The notes under the pieces were generated by a model. The model ran no database searches. It was not told the origin of the DNA and was given only the letters and a program-made list of their open reading frames with translations. A stretch of DNA of 64,000 nt, taken from contig NZ_CABHOU010000021.1 of NCBI RefSeq assembly GCF_902168175.1, forward strand, positions 124,001-188,000, given 5' to 3'. Positions 18,569 to 27,079 of the stretch are shown one piece after another (positions within the stretch are counted from its first letter, which is position 1; the number at the start of each line of letters is the position of its first letter). Made by a program: the position numbers and the translations under genes. Source of the DNA: an uncultured Chitinophaga sp. (lineage in GTDB: Bacteria; Bacteroidota; Bacteroidia; Chitinophagales; Chitinophagaceae).

Positions 18569-19488
18569 TAGCCCTTTTCGGCATTAATCACTTCATTAAA
18601 AAGGTATCCCCGCCCGTTAAACAGGATGTATAACGGTTTGGAGCGGTACCAGGGTTTGCCCTCTTCCCTGGCATGCACCTGGATGTGCAGATGAGGCTCG
18701 GCACTAAAGCCGGAATTACCTGCACATCCCAGTGGTTGCCCCTGCCCTATTACATCGCCTTCTTTTACCATCACACTGCCCTTTTTCAGGTGCGCGAGAA
18801 ATACTGTATAGGTATCGGTTTCTATCACCACCATATTCGTATTCTTAGGTCCGCGTTCCATGTTAGGTGGAATGTTATCGGGATTATCAGTTTCGGCGCG
18901 TATCACGCGGCCGCTGCAGGGTGCATACACGGTATCACCGAAAATGGCGTAGTCGCTGAGATTGTGCGAAAACACGCTACTGGCGCGTCCTCCGTATTTG
19001 GTCAGCTGCACAATGTCCATCGCGTAAATGGCACCGCGAATACTAAAGTGGAAGAAGTTGCTCGGTAAACCCTTACCACCCTGTAGTACGAAGTAACGGC
19101 CGGTTTTAAAAGGGAAAGCAATGTTTACCGTATCGGGTGTACCGGTAGTGCCGGTGAAGTACAGGGTATTAAGCACCAGCATCAGCACCGTAAAAAAACT
19201 AAGGCTCACTTTACGCCAGGTAGCGAGGTTTTTACCCGAGGGCTGATCTTTCCGGCGGCGTAACAACGCGTACAATGCCAGTAATAAATAGAGGATACCA
19301 AAACCATATCGGATATAAATACTCAGGTATACCCAGGTGCCGTAAAGATAAATAAACAAACCTAAAGCCAGTGAAAGCGCAGCCTGAAAACCCGCATCTG
19401 GCAAGGGCTTTCGGGAAGCGGTGTAAACGAGGCGTAAACTGTATAGGGCCAGGATAATGGTAATAGACAACAGAACATAGTTAATCAT
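18565..19488 (-). CDS. Membrane-anchored M23 family metallopeptidase
   Basis: About 307 residues. Three to four hydrophobic helices fill the first 120 residues (YVLLSITIILALYSL, LSLALGLFIYLYGTWVYLSIYI, FFTVLMLVLNTLYF), followed by a soluble M23/LytM domain of the type that cuts peptidoglycan cross-bridges. Zinc-site landmarks are visible: MDI after FHFSIRGAIYA, and the HLHIQV box near the C terminus, with GNSGFSAEP before it. The start is taken at ATG 19488; an in-frame TTG at 19527 would extend it by 13 residues. It is divergent from the acyl-CoA mutase gene across a 130-base region that holds a palindrome. Confidence 0.85.
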   Translation of the reverse strand: MINYVLLSITIILALYSLRLVYTASRKPLPDAGFQAALSLALGLFIYLYGTWVYLSIYIRYGFGILYLLLALYALLRRRKDQPSGKNLATWRKVSLSFFTVLMLVLNTLYFTGTTGTPDTVNIAFPFKTGRYFVLQGGKGLPSNFFHFSIRGAIYAMDIVQLTKYGGRASSVFSHNLSDYAIFGDTVYAPCSGRVIRAETDNPDNIPPNMERGPKNTNMVVIETDTYTVFLAHLKKGSVMVKEGDVIGQGQPLGCAGNSGFSAEPHLHIQVHAREEGKPWYRSKPLYILFNGRGYLFNEVINAEKGY

Positions 19489-19570
19489 AGCCGGACTTCG
19501 AATTTTATCACAAATTATCGTATTCAATGTAAACTGGATGTTAACAGCGGCATAAACTGTGCCGTGCTTG

Positions 19571-19588
19571 TTTAGCCAGATGGCTAAA
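19571..19588. promoter_or_regulatory. Palindrome between divergent genes, candidate operator
   Basis: TTTAGCCA-GA-TGGCTAAA is a perfect 8-base inverted repeat placed 30 bases before the acyl-CoA mutase start and 80 bases before the M23 peptidase start. No T tract follows in either direction, so an operator is more likely than a terminator. Confidence 0.45.
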
Positions 19589-19618
19589 ATAATTGTAACA
19601 TTGTAAACAGCTTATATT

Positions 19619-21166
19619 ATGGAAAAAATGATAAAAACAGATTCCGGTATCGCTATTCAACCACTGTACACTACACCTGTACCGATGGAAGAAATGCCCG
19701 GCAGTTTCCCTTTTACCCGGGGTGTACATGCCAGCATGTACCGTGATAAACTCTGGACGATGCGCCAATACGCGGGCTTTAGCACCGCTGAAGAAAGCAA
19801 CCGCCGTTATCATTACCTGTTAAGTCAGGGCGTAATGGGCCTAAGTGTGGCATTCGACCTGCCCACACAAATCGGGTACGACAGCGATCATGCCATGGCA
19901 GAGGGAGAAGTAGGAAAGGTAGGCGTGGCCATCGATTCGCTGGAAGATATGGAAATACTGTTCCAGGGCATTTCGCTCGAAAACATTTCCACCTCTATGA
20001 CGATTAACGCCACGGGCTTCATACTGCTGGCGTTGTACATAGCCCTGGCCAAACGGCAGGGCGCCGATATCAAAAAGATATCGGGCACTATTCAGAATGA
20101 CATCTTAAAGGAATATGCAGCCAGGGGAACGTTCATTTACCCCCCCAAACCCTCCATGCGCCTGATCACCGACATCTTCGACTTCTGTAGCCGCGAAGTG
20201 CCGAAATGGAATACGATTTCCATATCCGGCTATCACATACGCGAAGCCGGGGCCAATGCCGTGCAGGAACTCGCTTTTACGCTGGCCAATGGTAAGGCTT
20301 ACCTGAAAGCGGCACAGGAAAAGGGACTCGACATCAACGTATTCGCAAAACGTCTTTCCTTCTTTTTTAACGCACACAATCACCTTTTTGAAGAAGTGGC
20401 CAAGTTCCGCGCCGCCCGTCGCATGTGGGCGCACATTACAAAAGAGCTGGGCGCCACCGATCCGAAGGCACAAATGTTACGTTTCCACACACAAACAGGC
20501 GGCAGCACGTTAACAGCGCAGCAGCCGCACAATAATATCGTACGGGTAGCCATACAAACGATGGCCGCCACCTTAGGAGGCACACAATCGCTGCACACCA
20601 ATGGGTACGATGAAGCATTGTCGCTACCCACAGAAGCCGCCGCCCGTATAGCGTTACGTACGCAACAGATCGTGGGCTTTGAAAGTGGGGTGGCCGATAC
20701 GGTGGACCCGCTGGCAGGATCGTTTTACGTAGAGGCGCTGACCAACGAAGTAGAACAAAAGGCACAACAATTGATAGATAAGATAGATGCGATGGGAGGT
20801 GCGGTGAGCGCTATTGAACAGGGATTTATACAGGACGAGATAGCCCGTAGCGCCTACACTTACCAGAAGCAGATAGAAAACGGAGAAAAAGTGATCGTGG
20901 GTGTTAACAAATTCACCGTACAGCAGGAAGAAGCACCGGAAGTGTTTCGGGTAGACGACAGCATTCGCCGCATACAGTCCGAAAAACTGGCCTCGCTGCG
21001 CCAGCGCCGCGACAATGACAAGGCGCAACAGCTGCTGGCCCGGATAGAAGCCACCGCTAAAACGACCGAAAACCTGATGCCGCTGGTGATAGAAGCGGTA
21101 GAACATTATTGCACACTTGGCGAAATTTCAGATACCCTTCGTAAAGTATGGGGCGAATACCGCTAA
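19619..21166 (+). CDS. Acyl-CoA mutase large subunit (methylmalonyl-CoA mutase family), without B12 domain
   Basis: 515 residues covering the substrate-binding TIM barrel only. The family runs from [14 protein letters not shown] and [18 protein letters not shown] through [21 protein letters not shown] to [21 protein letters not shown]. The ~130-residue cobalamin-binding domain normally fused to methylmalonyl-CoA mutase is missing and no separate small subunit is encoded in the window. The catalytic-histidine segment reads [15 protein letters not shown], closer to the two-protein (isobutyryl-CoA mutase-like) group than to MCM, where SGWSL is usual. RQYAGF carries a tyrosine at a place where, from memory, MCM has Tyr and isobutyryl-CoA mutase Phe. 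Substrate left open. Confidence 0.9.
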   Translation: MEKMIKTDSGIAIQPLYTTPVPMEEMPGSFPFTRGVHASMYRDKLWTMRQYAGFSTAEESNRRYHYLLSQGVMGLSVAFDLPTQIGYDSDHAMAEGEVGKVGVAIDSLEDMEILFQGISLENISTSMTINATGFILLALYIALAKRQGADIKKISGTIQNDILKEYAARGTFIYPPKPSMRLITDIFDFCSREVPKWNTISISGYHIREAGANAVQELAFTLANGKAYLKAAQEKGLDINVFAKRLSFFFNAHNHLFEEVAKFRAARRMWAHITKELGATDPKAQMLRFHTQTGGSTLTAQQPHNNIVRVAIQTMAATLGGTQSLHTNGYDEALSLPTEAAARIALRTQQIVGFESGVADTVDPLAGSFYVEALTNEVEQKAQQLIDKIDAMGGAVSAIEQGFIQDEIARSAYTYQKQIENGEKVIVGVNKFTVQQEEAPEVFRVDDSIRRIQSEKLASLRQRRDNDKAQQLLARIEATAKTTENLMPLVIEAVEHYCTLGEISDTLRKVWGEYR

Positions 21167-21271
21167 AAAAATAACCAGTCCATCTACTAAAAACGGATTG
21201 CAACAATTAACTTCGCCGGTCATGACCATAGGTCTTTCGGCCTTAGGCTTCAGTAAACCGGAACAAGCAAC

Positions 21272-22168
21272 ATGAGCCGTATTTTTTACCAACACTGTCC
21301 CTTATGCGGGTCCGACAAAGTTAACCAGGCGTTGAGCGCCAAGGATTACACCGTGTCGAAATCCGATTTCGAAATATGGCATTGTGCGCACTGCACCGGC
21401 CGTTTTACGCAGCATGTACCCGATGGCGCCAACATTGGTGCGTATTACAAGTCGGAAGAATATATTTCCCATTCAGAAACCAAAGAAGGTATTGTAAACC
21501 GCCTGTACCACAGCGCGCGTAAGATTACGCTCCGTTCCAAACAGAACTGGGTAAAATCGGCCGTAAAGCTCAAGGAAGGCAGTTTGCTGGACATAGGGGC
21601 CGGCACCGGTGCGTTTGCGCATTATATGCAGCAAACAGGCTGGAAGGTAACCTGCCTGGAACCCGATGCGGACGCGCGGGCCAATGCCGAAGCGTTGTAC
21701 AAGCTCAACGCTTTGCCGTCCGACGAGCTTTTTACATTACAAGCGCAACAATTTGATGTGGTAACCATGTGGCATGTGCTGGAACATGTACACAACCTGC
21801 ACGGTTATCTCGAACAGATCAAACGCGTACTTAAACCAGGCGGCGCCCTGCTCATCGCTGTGCCGAACTATACCTCCAAAGATGCGCAGCATTATGGCGA
21901 GTATTGGGCAGCGTATGACGTTCCGCGTCACCTTTACCACTTCTCCCCTGCCTCTATGCAAAATATGTTGCAGGCGCATGGCATCAGCATCGTAAAAAAG
22001 CATCCGATGGTATTTGATGCGTTTTATGTGAGTTTGTTAAGTGAGAAATACAAGAACGGAGGTAGCGGTCTAATTGGCGGGTTCTGGAATGGTTTCCGGT
22101 CGTACAGTAAGGCAATGCGGAATGTAGATGTGTGTAGTTCGATCGTGTATGAATGTAAGTTTTCTTAA
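21272..22168 (+). CDS. Class I SAM-dependent methyltransferase with N-terminal zinc finger
   Basis: 298 residues. An N-terminal four-cysteine knuckle (CPLC at 9-12 and CAHC at 37-40) precedes a Rossmann methyltransferase domain with motif I LLDIGAGTGAF, the acidic CLEPDADA strand end, and a second block WHVLEHVHNL...RVLKPGGALLIAVPN. This Zn-knuckle plus Methyltransf_12-like build is common among enzymes acting on sugars or lipids at the cell surface, but the substrate cannot be told. It is 105 bases downstream of the mutase gene and is followed by a terminator. Confidence 0.9.
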   Translation: MSRIFYQHCPLCGSDKVNQALSAKDYTVSKSDFEIWHCAHCTGRFTQHVPDGANIGAYYKSEEYISHSETKEGIVNRLYHSARKITLRSKQNWVKSAVKLKEGSLLDIGAGTGAFAHYMQQTGWKVTCLEPDADARANAEALYKLNALPSDELFTLQAQQFDVVTMWHVLEHVHNLHGYLEQIKRVLKPGGALLIAVPNYTSKDAQHYGEYWAAYDVPRHLYHFSPASMQNMLQAHGISIVKKHPMVFDAFYVSLLSEKYKNGGSGLIGGFWNGFRSYSKAMRNVDVCSSIVYECKFS

Positions 22169-22175
22169 GATATGG

Positions 22176-22200
22176 AAGGGCTGGTGACGAACCGGCCCTT
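22176..22200 (+). terminator. Intrinsic terminator after the methyltransferase gene
   Basis: Arms AAGGGCTGGT and ACCGGCCCTT (one G-U pair) around GACGA, followed by TT and a T-rich run. Confidence 0.85.
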
Positions 22201-22272
22201 TTGCTTTTAGTGCGCTTGCTGTTGGGGCAGGCTTTTCATTGAGGCAGATAGCGTGGTGCGGTGAATGATAGA

Positions 22273-22286
22273 CGGTGTACACACCG
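22273..22286. repeat. Near-palindrome CGGTGTACACACCG
   Basis: A 14-base sequence symmetric at 12 positions in the gap between the methyltransferase and S46 peptidase genes. It closely matches the perfect palindrome 84 bases to the right. Confidence 0.4.
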
Positions 22287-22351
22287 AACTACTTAGCCAG
22301 GATCAGCTGCGTTTTTGCTCCCCGGGCATCCTATATCCTTCATCAATAAAA

Positions 22352-22376
22352 AAGGCCGGTGTATACACCGACCTTT
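22352..22376. terminator. Hairpin downstream of the S46 peptidase gene, built on a perfect palindrome
   Basis: The 14-base perfect palindrome CGGTGTATACACCG (22357-22370) is extended by AAAGG on the left and CCTTT on the right. It lies 25 bases past the S46 stop codon on the minus strand and probably ends that transcript. The related copy at 22273-22286 lacks the outer stem. Confidence 0.65.
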
Positions 22377-22400
22377 CCGTTCACAAATATATATCTTACA

Positions 22401-24605
22401 CTAAGCTCTTTTCTGCACGGGCTTCACCGCCGCTTTCTTCGGATGCACCAGCTTCATCTCATCCACCAGGTTTTTGGCCCCGGCAAACTTATCAACGATA
22501 AACAGTACATATCGAATATCGACCATAATGTTGCGGCAAATGGACGCATCGTAGTTAATATCGCTCATCGTACCTTCCCAGGTGCGGTCGAAATTAAGGC
22601 CCACGAGGTTGCCATAAGCATCCAGTACAGGACTCCCGGAGTTACCGCCAGTAGTATGATTAGAGGCGATGAAACATACGGGCATCTTACCATTTACGCC
22701 ATATTGACCATAGTCTTTTTGTGCGTACAGCGACCGTAACTTCTCCGGTACATCAAACTCATAATCCCCTGGTTTATACTTTTCCATAACACCGTCGAGT
22801 GTGGTGGAGTAGTCGTAGGTTTTAGCATCGGCAGGTTTGTAGCCGCTTACTTTGCCGTATGTGATGCGCAGCGTGCTGTTGGCATCGGGATAAAAACGTT
22901 TGTTGTCCATCACTTCCATCTGCGCCTGCATGTATACGCGCTGTAACCTCATAATATCATTGTTAATGGCTACTGCCGGGTTGTTCACGTTCTGGATAAA
23001 GCCATTGCGTAAGGCAATACCGAAGCGCGTTACGGGGTCTTTGAATAACGCGGTGTTGAGGTCGCGGTAAGGCTGATTCAGGAAGGCTTTTAATTTATCG
23101 TAGGTGATAAGGGCGGAGTTGCTGTAGTATTTATCAGCAGTAACTTTACCACTTTTGTTCGTTTCCATCCATATCTGTACGGCCTCTCCGCCAATATAAC
23201 GTGTGGGCACTTCTTTAAAGTAAATATCGAGCAGGGCTGCCGCTACATCGCGGTCTACCCTGGGACTAAAGTCCTTATAAAAGCTTTCCAGGCTGCCCAC
23301 CAGTTTGTCGCGTAATGCCGGGTATTGATCTTCTCCTTTTTCGCGCACATCATTCATCAGTGTAATGATCTTATCCGAAACGGAGAGCAGTTCTACATTG
23401 CGGGTCAGTTCCGCGTAGTAATCGCGGTTAATGGCAAAAGGCGCATACCCGCGGTACAGCGTATTAAGGGAGTCGAGTACGCCATCGAACTTCGCTTTCA
23501 GCGTGGTATTGGCTTCCAGGCGTTTGGTATATTCGCCTTCGTAGGTAACTTTACGTTCTATACCTTTTGTTTGTTGCACGCCCTGCATCTCTCCTATCCA
23601 TTTCTTCCAGGCATTTGCCGTGCTGGCATACTTGGCGGCATACTGTATTTTGATCTTCTCATCCTGGCGCATAAAACCGTCGATAATTTTCAGCGAAGCA
23701 TCACGCATGCTCACTTTGGCGGGGTCCTGCCCTTCTACGGTCAGCTTTACCGCTTCGGAGGGCAGGTATTGCTGCGTACGACCCGGGAAACCGAACACCA
23801 TCGTAAAATCGTTTTCAGCGATGCCGTCCAGCGATACCGGCAGAAAGTGTTTGGGCCTTAAAGGCACGTTATCCTTAGAATATTCGGCCGGACGATTATC
23901 CTTACCAGCATAGATGCGAAACAGCGAGAAATCGCCTGTATGACGCGGCCATATCCAGTTATCCGTATCAGATCCGAACTTACCTATCGAAGATGGTGGT
24001 GTACCTACCAGGCGAATGTCTTTATATGTTTCCGTAATAAACAGGTAGAACTGGTTGCCCTCAAAGAAAGGTTTGATCAGCGCTTCCTGGAATTGCTCCT
24101 TTTTAGCGTTGTCTTTGATCTTCGCGATATTGGCATCTATCAGCTTCTGCCTGTCTTTCTCCGGGGTGCTGCGGTTAATGCCCTGCATGGCCTGGAGCGT
24201 TACGTCCTCAATACGTACGATGAAAGTGACGAAGAGGCCTTTATTGGGCAGCTCTTCTTCCCTGCTTTTGGCCCAAAAGCCATTATCAAGATAATTATGC
24301 TCAACCGACGAATGGCTTTGAACAGACGCATAACCGCAGTGGTGGTTGGTAAGCAACAAACTTTGGGAAGAGATAAGTTCCGCCGTGCAGAAGCCTCCGA
24401 GGCTAACAATAGCATCTTTTAAACTGCCTTTGTTTACGTTGTAGATGTCCGCCGCACTGATCTTCATCCCCATCCCCTTCATTTCTTTTTCATTCATGTT
24501 GGAGAGGAGATGTGGTAGCCACATACCTTCGGTGGCCATGGCGCGGGACTGTATCAAAATGAACAAGGCCGGAAGCATTGCACACTTTATCATTCGTTGC
24601 AACAT
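22401..24605 (-). CDS. S46 family dipeptidyl peptidase, predicted Asp/Glu-specific (DPP11 type)
   Basis: About 734 residues, normal for family S46, which removes dipeptides from the N terminus of oligopeptides in the periplasm. The ATG at 24605 opens a signal peptide (MLQRMIKCAMLPALFILIQ...). The catalytic histidine is in LLTNHHCGY and the nucleophile serine in TTGGNSGSPVLDAYG. The S1 region reads GLNFDRTWEG; from memory, an arginine at this place marks DPP11 (acidic P1) and glycine marks DPP7 (hydrophobic P1), so acidic specificity is predicted. Such enzymes feed peptide catabolism in Bacteroidota. The gene is flanked by hairpins on both sides and stands alone. Confidence 0.92.
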   Translation of the reverse strand: MLQRMIKCAMLPALFILIQSRAMATEGMWLPHLLSNMNEKEMKGMGMKISAADIYNVNKGSLKDAIVSLGGFCTAELISSQSLLLTNHHCGYASVQSHSSVEHNYLDNGFWAKSREEELPNKGLFVTFIVRIEDVTLQAMQGINRSTPEKDRQKLIDANIAKIKDNAKKEQFQEALIKPFFEGNQFYLFITETYKDIRLVGTPPSSIGKFGSDTDNWIWPRHTGDFSLFRIYAGKDNRPAEYSKDNVPLRPKHFLPVSLDGIAENDFTMVFGFPGRTQQYLPSEAVKLTVEGQDPAKVSMRDASLKIIDGFMRQDEKIKIQYAAKYASTANAWKKWIGEMQGVQQTKGIERKVTYEGEYTKRLEANTTLKAKFDGVLDSLNTLYRGYAPFAINRDYYAELTRNVELLSVSDKIITLMNDVREKGEDQYPALRDKLVGSLESFYKDFSPRVDRDVAAALLDIYFKEVPTRYIGGEAVQIWMETNKSGKVTADKYYSNSALITYDKLKAFLNQPYRDLNTALFKDPVTRFGIALRNGFIQNVNNPAVAINNDIMRLQRVYMQAQMEVMDNKRFYPDANSTLRITYGKVSGYKPADAKTYDYSTTLDGVMEKYKPGDYEFDVPEKLRSLYAQKDYGQYGVNGKMPVCFIASNHTTGGNSGSPVLDAYGNLVGLNFDRTWEGTMSDINYDASICRNIMVDIRYVLFIVDKFAGAKNLVDEMKLVHPKKAAVKPVQKRA

Positions 24606-24649
24606 ACGTGTTGATGTTTGGTGTAAAAAGAGCAATTTAAAGAAAAAAA

Positions 24650-24679
24650 ACAGCCGGGCAACAAATGCTGCCCGGCTGT
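24650..24679. terminator. Terminator after dihydrolipoyl dehydrogenase
   Basis: Eleven-base perfect arms ACAGCCGGGCA and TGCCCGGCTGT, 22 bases past the lpd stop on the minus strand, with a run of T in minus-strand sense beyond it. Confidence 0.88.
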
Positions 24680-24701
24680 TTATATAATCTGTTAGTAAGT
24701 A

Positions 24702-26108
<1,407 letters not shown>

Positions 26109-26134
26109 ATTGTTGGATTTTTAATTAAACTTGC

Positions 26135-26142
26135 CAAAGGTA
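26135..26142 (-). promoter_or_regulatory. Candidate -7 element for dihydrolipoyl dehydrogenase
   Basis: The minus strand reads TACCTTTG, a full TAnnTTTG match, 27 bases upstream of the start. No clear -33 TTG. Confidence 0.5.
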
Positions 26143-26218
26143 GTGAAAAATGCGGAAGTTATATGCATACGTTTCCATAGGGCTACAGGCCTGATTTCAA
26201 GAGCCTTCCGGGCACTAA

Positions 26219-26258
26219 AAAGCCCATTGATCTAAACGTATTCAGATCAATGGGCTTT
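26219..26258 (-). terminator. Terminator after lolA
   Basis: Fifteen-base perfect arms AAAGCCCATTGATCT and AGATCAATGGGCTTT around a ten-base loop, 30 bases past the lolA stop. Confidence 0.92.
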
Positions 26259-26287
26259 GTTCTTTTGCTTATGCGAAAAGCTCTTTA

Positions 26288-26953
26288 TTAGCGGAGGTCT
26301 ACAACCTCTACACCGGGGTATTTTTTAGCGTCAAATGTAAACGTAGCTTCATTCACACTGGCGTTTGGCGTAAAGTTGGTGATCTCGTAAGTTACTTTAT
26401 TACCGTTTCTTTCGAACATCTTCATCCGTGCAATTGTCTGGTTCTTTTTGTCGATAGATACCAGCACCTTGAACATAGATTTAGACTTGTCTGTAGGAGT
26501 AAGTTCGATGTTCTGGAGTACTTTACCCTTCTCTGTAGTTTCAGCATCCAGGCGGTACAGGTAATCTTTATCATAGAAATTGGTGAACAGTTTGGCCGGC
26601 GTCATCGTGCCCGCGCTCTGGTCAACAGTATTGATAGTTACCTCGTTAGCATCTTTGGTGTACGTCCAGGAGGTTTTGTTATCACTGATAATTTCCTGAC
26701 CGTCCAGTGCTACTTTGTATTTAGCGCCTTTCAGATAAACAGTACCTTTTTTAGTATCAGATACATTGTTATTCGAACCTTCTATCTTAAGTATGAAATT
26801 AGCCACTACAGAAGTAAGTGATTTGAATTTCTTGCTCACTCCGTCGAGTACCGCCTTCGCCTTAGGGTCGTTTTGACCACCCTTTGACTGAGCTGTGCCT
26901 ACAGATACCATTCCACACAAAAGAGCGCCTATAAGTATCGATTTCTTCATCAT
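26288..26953 (-). CDS. lolA: LolA-like outer-membrane lipoprotein carrier
   Basis: 221 residues with a signal peptide (MMKKSILIGALLCGMVSVGTAQ). The mature part has the LolA half-barrel pattern: KSLTSVVANFILKIEGSN, GTVYLKGAKYKVALDGQEIISDNKTSWTY, and MKMFERNGNKVTYEITNFTPN. LolA carries lipoproteins released from the inner membrane across the periplasm, which fits the many lipoproteins in this window. It lies 126 bases downstream of ftsK, an adjacency common in Bacteroidota, and is closed by a strong terminator. Confidence 0.88.
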   Translation of the reverse strand: MMKKSILIGALLCGMVSVGTAQSKGGQNDPKAKAVLDGVSKKFKSLTSVVANFILKIEGSNNNVSDTKKGTVYLKGAKYKVALDGQEIISDNKTSWTYTKDANEVTINTVDQSAGTMTPAKLFTNFYDKDYLYRLDAETTEKGKVLQNIELTPTDKSKSMFKVLVSIDKKNQTIARMKMFERNGNKVTYEITNFTPNASVNEATFTFDAKKYPGVEVVDLR

Positions 26954-27079
26954 CTTGAATTTTAATAACAGTTATTAGGTTTTAAGGTATAAGACAAATG
27001 TTGTGCCTGATAGGTTTAATGGAATGCAAAAATCGCTTTTTCGGCCAAAAGAAGAAATGAGCAGACGCAATATGCGGAA

